Below are positions 1-8,985 of a DNA stretch of 15,004 nt, in pieces. Origin of the DNA: CAZWCE01 sp964632505 (lineage in GTDB: Bacteria > Planctomycetota > Planctomycetia > Pirellulales > Thermoguttaceae); contig CAZWCE010000038.1 of NCBI GenBank assembly GCA_964632505.1, positions 1-15,004 of the forward strand, written 5' to 3'. Each line of letters begins with the position of its first letter. The first letter of the stretch is position 1. The position numbers and the translations under genes were made by a program. The notes under the pieces were generated by a model. The model made no database searches. It saw only the letters and a list, made by a program, of their open reading frames with translations, and was not told where the DNA came from.

Positions 1-110
1 GACCAACGGAAGGTCTCCGCAAGTCCGGCACGCCTATTTTCTGCGCTTTGTTTTCATCCCGTGAACTCAGGGCCGAGAGGCATTTTTTCGGCACCCCGCC
101 GAGGCGCTAC

Positions 111-138
111 TTGTGCCCCGGCGCTGCTTCGCTATATT
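111..138 (+). promoter_or_regulatory. Candidate sigma70-type promoter of the trehalose cluster
   Basis: TTGTGC (111-116), a 16-nt spacer and TATATT (133-138) lie about 70 nt upstream of the glgX start at 210. The -10 box matches TATAAT at five of six positions; the -35 box matches only the TTG. A start near 145 would leave a leader of about 65 nt ending in a good ribosome-binding site. This agrees with translation starting at 210 rather than at the upstream in-frame ATG at 48, which would lie ahead of the promoter. It is a by-eye match with no experimental support. Confidence 0.35.
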
Positions 139-209
139 GCGCTTCGGAAGGTCACGGCCATGCGTTGGAAAATGAATCAGCGATTCCATCACTAAGGAGA
201 GAGGGACTG

Positions 210-2336
210 ATGAAAGTACGTCCGGGAATACCGTATCCGCTCGGAGCCGTCTATGACGGTGCCGGAACCAATTTCTCGCTCTTTTCGGAAATCGCCGAGG
301 CGGTGGAGATTTGCCTGTTCGACGATCAAGACGAGGAAACGCGAATCGAGCTGCGCGAATTGACCGGAAACTGCTGGCATGTCTATCTGCCGGAAGTGGA
401 GCCCGGTCAGCGTTATGGTTTCCGCGTCCACGGTCCTTGGGCACCGGAAGAGGGCCACCGTTGCAATCCGGCGAAGCTCCTTCTCGATCCCTACGCCAAA
501 GCGATCGACGGCCAAATCCAATGGCACGAGGCGGTCTTTCCCTATCTCTTCGACGAAGGGCCGGATTCCAAAAACGACCAAGACAGCGCCCCCTACCTGC
601 CGCGAGGCGTCGTCCATCAACCGCATTTCGATTGGTCGGGCGATCGCCGGCTCCAAATCCCCTGGCATGAAACGATCATCTACGAGACCCACGTCAAAGG
701 CATCACGGCCCGGCATCCCGACATTCCGGAGGAGCTGCGGGGGACCTACGCCGCCTTGGGCGAACCGGTGATGATCGACTACTTCAAAAAGCTGGGCATC
801 ACCGCCGTGGAGCTGATGCCCGTGCACCACTTCATTCACGACAAGCATCTGATCGACCGGAACCTCCGCAATTACTGGGGATACAACTCGATCGGCTACT
901 TCGCCCCGCACAATGAATACGCCTCCAACAGTCGTCCCGGCGCGGTCGTGAGCGAATTCAAACAGATGGTCAAACGGTTGCATCAAGCCGGCATCGAGGT
1001 GATTCTCGACGTCGTCTACAACCACACCGCCGAAGGCAATCATCTCGGACCGATCTTCTCCTTCAAAGGGATTGACAACGCCAACTATTATCGACTGACC
1101 GAGGACCGCCGCTACTACATGGACTACACCGGCACGGGCAACAGCTTGAACATGAGTCCGCCCTCGGTGCTCCAGATGATCATGGATTCCCTCCGTTACT
1201 GGGTCCTCGAGATGCACGTCGACGGTTTCCGTTTCGATCTGGCCGCCACCCTCGCAAGGGAACTGCACGATGTGGACCGGCTTTCCACCTTTTTCGACAT
1301 CATCCATCAGGACCCGGTGCTCAATCAGGTGAAGCTGATCGCCGAACCGTGGGATGTCGGCGAAGGAGGCTATCAAGTCGGGAATTTCCCGGTCGTCTGG
1401 TCGGAATGGAACGGGAAATACCGCGACTGCGTGCGCGACTTCTGGCGAGGCGAGGAACAGACGCTCGGGGAGCTGGCCTATCGTTTCACGGGAAGTTCCG
1501 ATCTGTATGAAAATACTTCGCGCCTGCCGTATGCGAGCATCAATTTCATCACCGCGCACGACGGATTCACGCTCCAGGACCTGGTCTCCTACAATCAGAA
1601 ACACAACGAAGCGAACGGCGAAGACAACCAGGACGGGGAAAATCACAACCGATCCTGGAATTGCGGCGAGGAAGGACCGACCGACGACGAAGCCGTCCTC
1701 GAATTGCGTCTTCGCCAGAAACGGAACTTCCTGGCGACGCTCCTTCTCTCGCAGGGCATTCCCATGCTGCTCGGCGGGGACGAACTCGGACGCACCCAAG
1801 ACGGCAACAACAACGCCTATTGCCAGGACAACGAAATCTCCTGGTACGATTGGGAGCGAATCGATGAGACGTTTCTCGAGGATTGCCGCCGGATGATTCT
1901 CTTTCGTCGGGAGCACCCCGTGTTTCGTCGCCGGGGTTGGTTCCAAGGGCGATCGATTCGCGGAAGTCGGGAGAAAGACATCGCATGGTTCACCCACCAA
2001 GGCGAGTTGATGTCGGAAGAGGATTGGGACAAGGGCTATGCCAAATCGCTGGGGATTTTCCTCAACGGCAATACGATTCCCAATCCCCATCCGCGGGGCG
2101 AACCGGTCACCGACGATAGTTTCTACGTCGTGCTGAACGCCCATCACGAATCGCTGGATTTCCGCCTGCCCGAATCACAATGGGGAAGTCGATGGGAAGT
2201 CGTTTTCGACAGCAATCAGGGTTGGCTTGAACCGGAAGAGAAAAGCTGCCGGGCCTCCTGCCCGTTGGAAGTGGGGGGCTACGCCTTGGTGCTGCTCCGG
2301 CAGCGCAACGGCGATCCTGCGTCCATCCGTGAATGA
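210..2336 (+). CDS. glgX: Glycogen debranching enzyme GlgX/TreX (GH13, alpha-1,6-glucosidase)
   Basis: Predicted cytoplasmic isoamylase-type enzyme of 708 aa, the usual length for GlgX/TreX. It hydrolyses alpha-1,6 branch points of glycogen and releases linear maltooligosaccharides. An N-terminal CBM48-like region (about residues 8-110) precedes the GH13 barrel. The catalytic residues are visible: nucleophile D343 in DGFRFDLA, acid/base E379 in LIAEPWD and the third carboxylate D451 in ITAHDGFTLQD. The barrel motif DVVYNHTAEG starts near residue 267. I chose the ATG at 210 because AAGGAGAGAGG lies just upstream and the family's N-terminal motif (RPGIPYPLGA) follows at once. The frame stays open back to an ATG at 48, but those 54 extra codons look non-coding. 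First gene of a four-gene cluster; treT follows after 78 nt. With treY and treZ downstream it fits the TreX role, supplying unbranched chains to TreY. Confidence 0.93.
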   Translation: MKVRPGIPYPLGAVYDGAGTNFSLFSEIAEAVEICLFDDQDEETRIELRELTGNCWHVYLPEVEPGQRYGFRVHGPWAPEEGHRCNPAKLLLDPYAKAIDGQIQWHEAVFPYLFDEGPDSKNDQDSAPYLPRGVVHQPHFDWSGDRRLQIPWHETIIYETHVKGITARHPDIPEELRGTYAALGEPVMIDYFKKLGITAVELMPVHHFIHDKHLIDRNLRNYWGYNSIGYFAPHNEYASNSRPGAVVSEFKQMVKRLHQAGIEVILDVVYNHTAEGNHLGPIFSFKGIDNANYYRLTEDRRYYMDYTGTGNSLNMSPPSVLQMIMDSLRYWVLEMHVDGFRFDLAATLARELHDVDRLSTFFDIIHQDPVLNQVKLIAEPWDVGEGGYQVGNFPVVWSEWNGKYRDCVRDFWRGEEQTLGELAYRFTGSSDLYENTSRLPYASINFITAHDGFTLQDLVSYNQKHNEANGEDNQDGENHNRSWNCGEEGPTDDEAVLELRLRQKRNFLATLLLSQGIPMLLGGDELGRTQDGNNNAYCQDNEISWYDWERIDETFLEDCRRMILFRREHPVFRRRGWFQGRSIRGSREKDIAWFTHQGELMSEEDWDKGYAKSLGIFLNGNTIPNPHPRGEPVTDDSFYVVLNAHHESLDFRLPESQWGSRWEVVFDSNQGWLEPEEKSCRASCPLEVGGYALVLLRQRNGDPASIRE

Positions 2337-2414
2337 GATTGTTGGGATGCGAACCGAAGCAAGAGACAGAGGCGATTCTCCAAGGATCGTTTTCCCATCA
2401 GGAAGGAAGTATCG

Positions 2415-3641
2415 ATGAAACAGGAAGGTGTCATCTCGACGATCGATCAGTACGAACAGCACGTGGGGGCCGAGGCCGTCGACCGCATTCGCCGGAAAGC
2501 GAAAGATCTCTTCGGTGAGCGCGTCGCGCATGTCAACTCCACCTACTATGGCGGTGGGGTGGCGGAGATCCTCGACCCGCTCTCGCTCTTGATGAACGAT
2601 CTCGACATTCCTACGGAGTGGCTCTTGATTCAGGGCGAACCCGACTTCTTCGCCAACACCAAGAAGATGCACAACGCGCTGCAGGGCGGGGAAATCCAAT
2701 TCACCGAACTGAAGACGTTCATTTACGAGGAAGTGCTCAAGAAGAATGCCCTGCGCATGCACTTGGACACGTTCGATCGGGTGGTGATCCATGATCCCCA
2801 ACCTCTTTTTCTGATCGATCATTTCAAGAAGACGTGTCCCTGGATCTGGCGTTGCCATATCGATTTAAGCCGGCCGCATGAGGATCTCTGGAATTATCTC
2901 AAGCCGATGATCGAGAAATACGATGCGATGATCGTCAGCTCGCGGCAGTATCAGCAGGAGGTGACGGTGCCGCAGCGCATCTTCATGCCGGCGATCAATC
3001 CGTTCTCCATCAAAAACAAGGAACTGACCCAGGAGGAAATCGACGAACGGCTCGATCATTACGAGATTCCGACCGATTTGCCGCTGGTCGTCCAGATTTC
3101 CCGGTTCGATACGTGGAAGGATCCCCGCGGCGTGATCGAAGCTTTCAAAAAAGCCCGCCGAAAGGTGGACGCCACGCTCGTCCTTCTAGGCAACATCGCC
3201 AGCGACGACCCGGAAGGGCCGGAAATCTACGAATCGCTTCTGGAACAGCGGGAAGAGCGGATCATTCTCATCTCGAAAGAAGATACCGCGCTGGTCAACG
3301 CCCTGCAGCGGAGCGCGGCGGTGGTCTTGCAAAAATCGATCCGCGAAGGCTTCGGGTTGACCGTGACCGAAGCGATGTGGAAGGGGGTTCCGGTCATCGG
3401 CGGCAACGCCGGGGGCATTCCCTTGCAAATCGACGACGGCGAGAACGGCTTTCTGGTCTCCAACGTGGACGAAGCAGCCGAGCGCATCGTCACGCTGCTG
3501 GAAGACAAAAAAAGACGCGATGTCATGGGGCAAAAGGCGAGGCAAACGGTTCTCGACAACTTCCTCATGACCCGTTTGCTCGAACAGTATATCGATCTCC
3601 TGCGATCGTTCGAGATGGAATTCCATTTGCGGAAAGGTTGA
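2415..3641 (+). CDS. treT: Trehalose glycosyltransferring synthase TreT (GT4 family)
   Basis: A 408-aa GT-B glycosyltransferase of the TreT type known from hyperthermophilic archaea and some bacteria. It reversibly makes trehalose from NDP-glucose and glucose. Supporting motifs are an N-terminal glycine loop VNSTYYGGGVAEIL (residues 40-53), IQGEPDFF (72-79), HDPQP (126-130), WRCHIDLS (145-152) and, in the C-terminal nucleotide-sugar domain, the EX7E motif E311-E319 in REGFGLTVTEAMWKG. The ATG at 2415 follows GGAAGGA at 2401-2407. The stop lies 2 nt before treY, so the two are almost certainly co-transcribed. A trehalose phosphorylase of GT4 is the main alternative, but the glycine loop, the HDPQP motif and the neighbours favour TreT. 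Nucleotide preference (ADP, UDP or GDP) cannot be read from the sequence. Confidence 0.85.
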   Translation: MKQEGVISTIDQYEQHVGAEAVDRIRRKAKDLFGERVAHVNSTYYGGGVAEILDPLSLLMNDLDIPTEWLLIQGEPDFFANTKKMHNALQGGEIQFTELKTFIYEEVLKKNALRMHLDTFDRVVIHDPQPLFLIDHFKKTCPWIWRCHIDLSRPHEDLWNYLKPMIEKYDAMIVSSRQYQQEVTVPQRIFMPAINPFSIKNKELTQEEIDERLDHYEIPTDLPLVVQISRFDTWKDPRGVIEAFKKARRKVDATLVLLGNIASDDPEGPEIYESLLEQREERIILISKEDTALVNALQRSAAVVLQKSIREGFGLTVTEAMWKGVPVIGGNAGGIPLQIDDGENGFLVSNVDEAAERIVTLLEDKKRRDVMGQKARQTVLDNFLMTRLLEQYIDLLRSFEMEFHLRKG

Positions 3642-3643
3642 GT

Positions 3644-6322
3644 ATGAACGATTCGCCGACGCCTCCCCGGGCGACCTATCGTTTGCAGTTGCATCCCGAC
3701 TTCGGGTTCCACGATGCGGCCGAGCTCGCTCCGTACCTCCGGGATCTGGGAATCAGTCATCTCTACTTGTCTCCCTGCCTTCAGGCCGCCAGTGGAAGCA
3801 CACACGGCTACGATGTCGTGGACCCGAGTTCGTTCAATCGAGAACTCGGCGGCGAGGAAGGTTTTCAATCCCTTTGCGAGAAGCTCGAATCGCTCGGTCT
3901 CGGTCTGGTGATGGACCTGGTTCCCAATCATATGGCGATCGTCGGCAAGGAGAATCCCTGGTGGTGGGATGTCCTGGAAAACGGGCCGACCAGCCTCTAC
4001 GCACGGTATTTCGATGTCGACTGGGAAGCTTCCGAGGAACGATGGCCCAACAAGGTGCTTCTGCCGGTTTTGGGCAATCATTACGGCCGCGTCCTCGAGG
4101 CGGGAGAAATCGATCTGATCCATCAAGAGGGCGAATTCACCGTTCGATATTTCGAGAAGGCTTTTCCGGTGGCTCCCTTCAGTCTGGCGGAAATGCTCCT
4201 CCGGGCCGCGCGAACCTGTGGCAGTGATCTCCTGGCTTTTCTTGCCCGTTGCCAAGAGCGGTTCGCTTCCTATCCCATTCTTGGAACCGATGCGATCGAA
4301 CAGCGTCATCGCGATCGACGGGTTCTTCGAAAGATGCTTCGGGACCTCTGTCGGGAAACCCCGGAAGTCTCTGAGGCGATCGATGAGGAAGTCGCCCGAT
4401 ACCGGCGCGATGCCGATCGGCTCGATCATCTCCTTGAGCTGCAGAACTATCGACTGGCCTTCTGGCGAACCGCCAGCCGCGACCTGGGATATCGACGTTT
4501 CTTCGACATCAAGGATCTGGCCGGCTTGCGCGTCGAGCAAGAGGAGGTCTTCCACGCAACGCACGATCTCATCTTCCGGTGGATCCGCCGGGGAACGATC
4601 GACGGGCTGAGAATCGATCATCCCGACGGATTACGCGATCCCCACCAGTATTTCCATCGGCTGCGGGAAGCCTGTCCCGAGACATGGATCGTCGCCGAGA
4701 AGATCCTCCAACCGGAAGAGAAAATGCCCGAGGATTGGCCACTGGCCGGAACCACCGGCTACGACTTTCTCAATCTCATGGGCAAGGTCTTGGTCGATCC
4801 TTCCGGCGAACGGGAGCTTACCGCCGTCTATGAGTCCTTGACCGGCGAGACGACGACCTTCGATCAATGTGTCCTCGAAGGGAAGCGCTGGGTGCTCTCC
4901 GACCAGTTCGGCAGCGAATTGAAACGCCTTTCGAGCCTCATGGTCGATATTTGTGAAAACCATCGTCGGCATCGCGATTACACGCAGCACCAGCTCTACG
5001 AAGCACTGTTGGAAATCGCCGTCCATTTTCAAGTCTATCGGTCTTATGTCCGGTTGAAAGACAAGAGGGTCCGCTCGGAGGATGAACGCCATGTCTTCGC
5101 GGCGATCCGACGGGCGACGAAAAACCGCCCCGATTTGGATCCCGAGCTTTTCCGTTTTCTCAAGGAGATCCTGCTGCTTCGGGTACCCGGCGAATTGGAG
5201 GGAGAGCTGGCGGTGCGGTTTCAGCAGCTTTCCAGTGCGGCGATGGCCAAGGGCATGGAAGATACGGCGTTCTACCGCTACCATCGCCTCGTGGCGTTGA
5301 ATGAGGTGGGGGGCGATCCGGGGACGTTCGCCGCAAGCGCGGAGACGTTTCACCAGTGGTGCCGGGAGACGCTCGAGCAGCATCCCGCGACGATGCTCGC
5401 CTCGACCACGCACGACACGAAACGGAGCGAGGATGTCCGCGCCCGATTGATCCTCCTCTCGGAAATTCCCGAGCGATGGGGAGAAACCGTTCGCCGATGG
5501 GCGGCGCGGAATGACCGACATCGACGCAAGGGGATTCCCGATCGCAACACCGAATACTTGATCTATCAAACGCTCGTGGGGACTTGGCCGATCGGGCCGG
5601 ATCGCATGATCCCCTACATGGAAAAGGCGATTCGCGAAGCGAAAACGCACACCCGGTGGACCAAGCAGAACGAGGAATATGAAAACGGCGTGCGCGACTT
5701 CGTCGAGAACATCCTCGACGACCAGAGCTTTTGTCAAGAGATCGAAGCGTTCGTTGAACCTCTATTGTTTCCCGGCCGCGTGCACGGGCTTGCGCAGACC
5801 GTCCTGAAACTGACCGCCCCCGGCATTCCCGATTTCTATCAGGGAACCGAACTGTGGGACCTGAGCCTGGTCGATCCCGACAACCGTCGTCCGGTCGATT
5901 TCCTTCGGCGGCGACAACAGCTCGAACAACTTGCCACCCTCACCCCGGCGGAGATACTTGAATGCATGGACGAAGGTTTGCCCAAATTGTTCGTGATGCA
6001 CAAAACACTGCAATTGAGGAAGACACATCCCGAATGGTTCCATGAAGCGGGAAGCTATCGGCCGGTACAAGTAGCGGGAGAGTCAAAAGACGGCGTGCTC
6101 GCCTATCTTCGTGGAAAGGCGGCCATGACCGTGGTTCCGCGATGGAGAATGCAAGATCCTTCCCGATGGAGGGGAACCGTCGTGGAGTCCCCCGGCGGAA
6201 CGTGGAGACATCTCTTCACGGATCAGAAGTTCACTGACCCCAAAATCCCCCTCGATGCGGTGTTCGCCGAATTTCCGGTGGCGCTTCTGGTACGAGAAGA
6301 GGGAATGGGAGAAAACCGATGA
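3644..6322 (+). CDS. treY: Maltooligosyltrehalose synthase TreY (GH13)
   Basis: An 892-aa cytoplasmic enzyme that turns the reducing-end alpha-1,4 linkage of a maltooligosaccharide into an alpha,alpha-1,1 linkage, giving maltooligosyltrehalose. The N-terminus ATYRLQLHPDFGF (10-22) is diagnostic for TreY, as are STHGYDVVDP (52-61), GTTGYDFLN, KGMEDTAFYRY and PGIPDFYQGTELWD. Catalytic residues are D325 in GLRIDHPDG, E352 in IVAEKIL and D591 in TTHDTKRSED. The start is the ATG at 3644, 2 nt after treT, with an AAAGG ribosome site inside the end of treT. The frame remains open upstream to about 3113, but that stretch merely overlaps treT out of frame. The stop overlaps the treZ start in ATGA (6319-6322), so translational coupling is likely. 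Length is within the family range. Confidence 0.95.
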   Translation: MNDSPTPPRATYRLQLHPDFGFHDAAELAPYLRDLGISHLYLSPCLQAASGSTHGYDVVDPSSFNRELGGEEGFQSLCEKLESLGLGLVMDLVPNHMAIVGKENPWWWDVLENGPTSLYARYFDVDWEASEERWPNKVLLPVLGNHYGRVLEAGEIDLIHQEGEFTVRYFEKAFPVAPFSLAEMLLRAARTCGSDLLAFLARCQERFASYPILGTDAIEQRHRDRRVLRKMLRDLCRETPEVSEAIDEEVARYRRDADRLDHLLELQNYRLAFWRTASRDLGYRRFFDIKDLAGLRVEQEEVFHATHDLIFRWIRRGTIDGLRIDHPDGLRDPHQYFHRLREACPETWIVAEKILQPEEKMPEDWPLAGTTGYDFLNLMGKVLVDPSGERELTAVYESLTGETTTFDQCVLEGKRWVLSDQFGSELKRLSSLMVDICENHRRHRDYTQHQLYEALLEIAVHFQVYRSYVRLKDKRVRSEDERHVFAAIRRATKNRPDLDPELFRFLKEILLLRVPGELEGELAVRFQQLSSAAMAKGMEDTAFYRYHRLVALNEVGGDPGTFAASAETFHQWCRETLEQHPATMLASTTHDTKRSEDVRARLILLSEIPERWGETVRRWAARNDRHRRKGIPDRNTEYLIYQTLVGTWPIGPDRMIPYMEKAIREAKTHTRWTKQNEEYENGVRDFVENILDDQSFCQEIEAFVEPLLFPGRVHGLAQTVLKLTAPGIPDFYQGTELWDLSLVDPDNRRPVDFLRRRQQLEQLATLTPAEILECMDEGLPKLFVMHKTLQLRKTHPEWFHEAGSYRPVQVAGESKDGVLAYLRGKAAMTVVPRWRMQDPSRWRGTVVESPGGTWRHLFTDQKFTDPKIPLDAVFAEFPVALLVREEGMGENR

Positions 6323-8058
6323 CACGCATGCGGGTCTGGAGTCCGACGGCAAAGCAGATCGAACTGAAGGTCGGCGACGATTTCATCGCCATGGAAAAGG
6401 ACGATGCCAACTGGTGGGAGGTCGAGACATCGCGCATCGAACACGGAACCGACTATGCGTATCGCGTCGATGGCGAAGGCGTCTTTCCCGATCCTCGTTC
6501 TCCCTGGCAACCGCATGGCGTGCACGGGGCTTCGCGCTGGGTCGATCACCGACGGTATCCCTGGAGCGATCAACACCGGCAAGCATCTCCGCTCTCCTCG
6601 GCCATCTTCTACGAGTGTCACCTCGGCACCTTCACCCCCGAAGGAACCTTCGAGGCAGCGATCGACCGGCTCGACGATCTCGTCGAACTCGGCGTGACCC
6701 ATCTGGAACTCATGCCCGTGGTCGAAGGCTCCGGCAATCGCGGTTGGGGATACGACGGTGCCGCCCTCTTCGCGCCCCATCAAGCGATGGGGGGACCCGA
6801 GGGGCTGAAACGCTTGATCGATGCATGCCATCGGCGGCATCTGGGGGTGTTTCTGGATGTGGTGTACAACCATCTCGGTCCGGTTGGAAACTATCTCCGC
6901 CCATTCGGGCCTTATTTCACCGATCGCTACACCACTCCCTGGGGCGAGGCGGTCAATTTCGACGGTCCCGAAAGCGACGAGGTCCGCGACTACTTCATCG
7001 ATAATGCCTGCATGTGGCTTCGCGATTACCATTTCGACGGCCTGCGTCTCGATGCCATCCACGCCATCGTCGATCATTCCGCCATTCACTTTCTGGAACA
7101 GTTGGCGAAGCGCGTGAAGCAGCTCGAAGCCCACGTCGGGCGGCACTTGGTCGTGATCGCCGAGAACGATCAGAACGATACGCGGGTGGTCCACTCTCCG
7201 GAAGCAGGCGGATACGGTCTCGACGCCCAATGGAATGAAGATTTTCACCATGCTCTTCATGCCTATCTCACCGGAGAACAGGGAGGCTATTACCTCGATT
7301 TCGGACGGCTGGCCGATTTGGCCAAAGTGCTCGACAAAGGGCTCGTTTACGACGGCATCTATTCGCGGTATCGGCATCGCCGCCACGGGCGGTCGGCCGA
7401 AGGCCTGGCCGGTCACCATTTCGTCGGCTGTCTTCAGAATCACGATCAGGTCGGCAATCGCGCCGTCGGCGATCGGATCGGGCACCTGATCTCACCGGGG
7501 CTGACCAAGATCGGCGCTGCACTGGTGATGACCTCCCCTTTCATTCCACTGCTGTTTCAAGGCGAGGAATGGGGAGCGAGCACGCCGTTTCTCTACTTCA
7601 CCGATCACCAGGAGTCGGAAATCGCCGAAGCGGTGCGCCAGGGGCGACGTCGCGAATTCGCTGCCTTCGGTTGGGATCCGGAATCGATTCCCGACCCTCA
7701 AGCGGAAGAGACCTTCCTCCGCTCGAAACTCGATTGGAAGGAACGCGATTTGCCCGAACATCGGGAGTGCTATGACTGGTATCGGCGACTGATCGCCCTG
7801 CGAAAGAGCCAGGCCGACTTAAGGGACTCCGATTTTCGAAATATCAAGGTGGTCTTTGACGAGCAGCATCATTGGCTGCGAGTTGATCGGGGATCGTTGA
7901 CCGTCGTTTGCAATTTCAGCGACTCAGAGCAAACCATTCCCATGGGAACGCATGTGAAGAAAAACATCCTCCTTGCTTCCGATCAATCGATCTCCACGAA
8001 TAGTGATCTTATGTATATGTCACTGGAATCGGTCGCGATCCTCGGGGATCAATCATGA
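6319..8058 (+). CDS. treZ: Maltooligosyltrehalose trehalohydrolase TreZ (GH13)
   Basis: A 579-aa hydrolase that cleaves trehalose from maltooligosyltrehalose, completing the TreY-TreZ pathway. An N-terminal CBM48-like beta-sandwich (about residues 3-88, beginning RVWSPTAKQIEL) precedes the GH13 barrel. Seen motifs are FYECHLGTFTPEGTF (97-111), DVVYNHLGPVGNYL (180-193), nucleophile D245 in FDGLRLDAIHA, acid/base E282 in VIAENDQND, and D376 in LQNHDQVGNR. The sequence QGEEWGASTPFLYFTDH is also typical of TreZ. Translation starts at the ATG that overlaps the treY stop by four bases. It is the last recognisable gene of the trehalose unit; 245 bases with no supported gene follow, and these contain the nrfH promoter. 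No strong terminator was seen immediately downstream. Confidence 0.95.
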   Translation: MTRMRVWSPTAKQIELKVGDDFIAMEKDDANWWEVETSRIEHGTDYAYRVDGEGVFPDPRSPWQPHGVHGASRWVDHRRYPWSDQHRQASPLSSAIFYECHLGTFTPEGTFEAAIDRLDDLVELGVTHLELMPVVEGSGNRGWGYDGAALFAPHQAMGGPEGLKRLIDACHRRHLGVFLDVVYNHLGPVGNYLRPFGPYFTDRYTTPWGEAVNFDGPESDEVRDYFIDNACMWLRDYHFDGLRLDAIHAIVDHSAIHFLEQLAKRVKQLEAHVGRHLVVIAENDQNDTRVVHSPEAGGYGLDAQWNEDFHHALHAYLTGEQGGYYLDFGRLADLAKVLDKGLVYDGIYSRYRHRRHGRSAEGLAGHHFVGCLQNHDQVGNRAVGDRIGHLISPGLTKIGAALVMTSPFIPLLFQGEEWGASTPFLYFTDHQESEIAEAVRQGRRREFAAFGWDPESIPDPQAEETFLRSKLDWKERDLPEHRECYDWYRRLIALRKSQADLRDSDFRNIKVVFDEQHHWLRVDRGSLTVVCNFSDSEQTIPMGTHVKKNILLASDQSISTNSDLMYMSLESVAILGDQS

Positions 8059-8163
8059 AACACCTCGTCGCGTTTGAGGAGACGCAGTGAACTTCGAAGG
8101 CGGGTTATCGGAATGAGATTCGGGAAGAATTTCCCACTTCCAGAAAACTTCCCCCAAACTCCT

Positions 8164-8192
8164 TTGACGGCACCGGCGAACAGCAGTAGAAT
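8164..8192 (+). promoter_or_regulatory. Near-consensus sigma70-type promoter of nrfHA
   Basis: TTGACG (8164-8169), a 17-nt spacer and TAGAAT (8187-8192) match the housekeeping consensus at five of six positions in each hexamer, with optimal spacing. Transcription would start near 8199, giving a leader of about 105 nt before nrfH. This is the best sigma70-type match I saw in an intergenic stretch. No FNR-type TTGAT-N4-ATCAA palindrome was found nearby. Confidence 0.6.
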
Positions 8193-8303
8193 CGGGTGAT
8201 GCCCAAACCACAAGATGGCAGGTTCATCGCTTCTGCCTGAATCGCACTACTCGAAAGCTTCTCCCTCGCTTTCCACGCGGGAAGCCCAACGGAACCTTAA
8301 GCC

Positions 8304-8918
8304 ATGCAAAGATTAATATCGCTCCTGCGGTCGCTGGTGCTGCTTCGTTGGCTCCCCCGGCGGATGATCATCCCGGTGATGCTGCTTTTGGGAGCCGCCC
8401 TCGGCCTGGGCATGGCGCTGATCCACGTCTCCCGGGCCACTTCCTATCTCAGCAATGCCTCGGAGGTCTGCGTGAACTGTCACGTCATGCGGCCGCACTA
8501 CGCTTCCTGGCGACATTCGAGTCACAACGAAGTGGCCAGTTGCAACGATTGCCACGTGCCCCATCAAACGCCCGTTCACTCCTACGCCTTCAAAGCCCGC
8601 GACGGCATTTACCATTCGACCATCTTCACCCTGCGGTTGGAGCCGCAAGTGATCCACCTCTCCTCGGGCGCCGTTCCGGTGGTGCAAGGCAACTGCGTCC
8701 GCTGCCACGAAGAGACGATCTCCCGGGTCGATGTGCATCCCGAGTCGGCCGACGACCACCACTGCTGGGATTGTCACCGCGACGTTCCCCATGGCGACGT
8801 GCGGAGCCTCTCGTCGACGCCGACGGTCATGAGCCCTCGGTTGCCGGCATTGCTCCGCGAGCAGGAACCGACCGTCGGAGGCCGACCCACCGACGAAGGT
8901 CCGCCGGAAGCCCACTGA
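8304..8918 (+). CDS. nrfH: NrfH, membrane tetrahaem c-type cytochrome (quinol dehydrogenase for NrfA)
   Basis: A 204-aa NapC/NrfH-family protein that oxidises menaquinol and passes electrons to NrfA. It has one N-terminal membrane anchor (about 22-42) after a basic stretch (RWLPRR), then a periplasmic domain with four CXXCH haem sites: CVNCH (56-60), CNDCH (80-84), CVRCH (131-135) and CWDCH (154-158). M62, two residues after the first site, fits the CXXCHxM pattern whose methionine ligates haem 1 in characterised NrfH. A tail of about 46 residues, hydrophilic and proline-rich, follows the last haem. The ribosome site is weak (GGAA about 10 nt upstream of the ATG). nrfA follows after 67 nt. 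NapC is the alternative, but the adjacent nrfA settles the assignment. No cytochrome c maturation genes are in the window. Confidence 0.92.
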   Translation: MQRLISLLRSLVLLRWLPRRMIIPVMLLLGAALGLGMALIHVSRATSYLSNASEVCVNCHVMRPHYASWRHSSHNEVASCNDCHVPHQTPVHSYAFKARDGIYHSTIFTLRLEPQVIHLSSGAVPVVQGNCVRCHEETISRVDVHPESADDHHCWDCHRDVPHGDVRSLSSTPTVMSPRLPALLREQEPTVGGRPTDEGPPEAH

Positions 8919-8985
8919 GTCCTCCCCCATTTTGGAATCGTGCATTCACGCAAATCTCGCCTCCCCTCCAAACAAGGAAAACGAC

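Noticed and set aside
48..209. 54-codon upstream in-frame extension of glgX starting at ATG 48
   Set aside because: Its residues do not resemble GlgX, it lies partly ahead of the candidate promoter, and the ATG at 210 has a strong ribosome site and begins the conserved N-terminus.
192..2147. Long 651-codon open frame on the minus strand opposite glgX
   Set aside because: It is antisense to an enzyme with intact catalytic motifs; the translated sequence has the Val/His/Asp-rich look of a GC-biased shadow frame and no recognisable domain.
3113..3643. Upstream extension of the treY frame into treT
   Set aside because: This part overlaps treT out of frame and is rich in Arg and Gly; TreY's own diagnostic N-terminus begins just after 3644.
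8055..8090. 11-codon ORF whose ATG overlaps the treZ stop
   Set aside because: The ATGA overlap resembles translational coupling, but the peptide is tiny with no recognisable feature, so chance is likelier.
8122..8135. Hairpin GGGAA-GAAT-TTCCC after treZ as a terminator
   Set aside because: The stem is only 5 bp and no T-run follows.
8199..8240. 13-codon ORF beginning at the predicted nrfHA transcription start
   Set aside because: It could be a leaderless upstream ORF, but there is no ribosome site, no attenuator-like structure and no codon pattern to support regulation.
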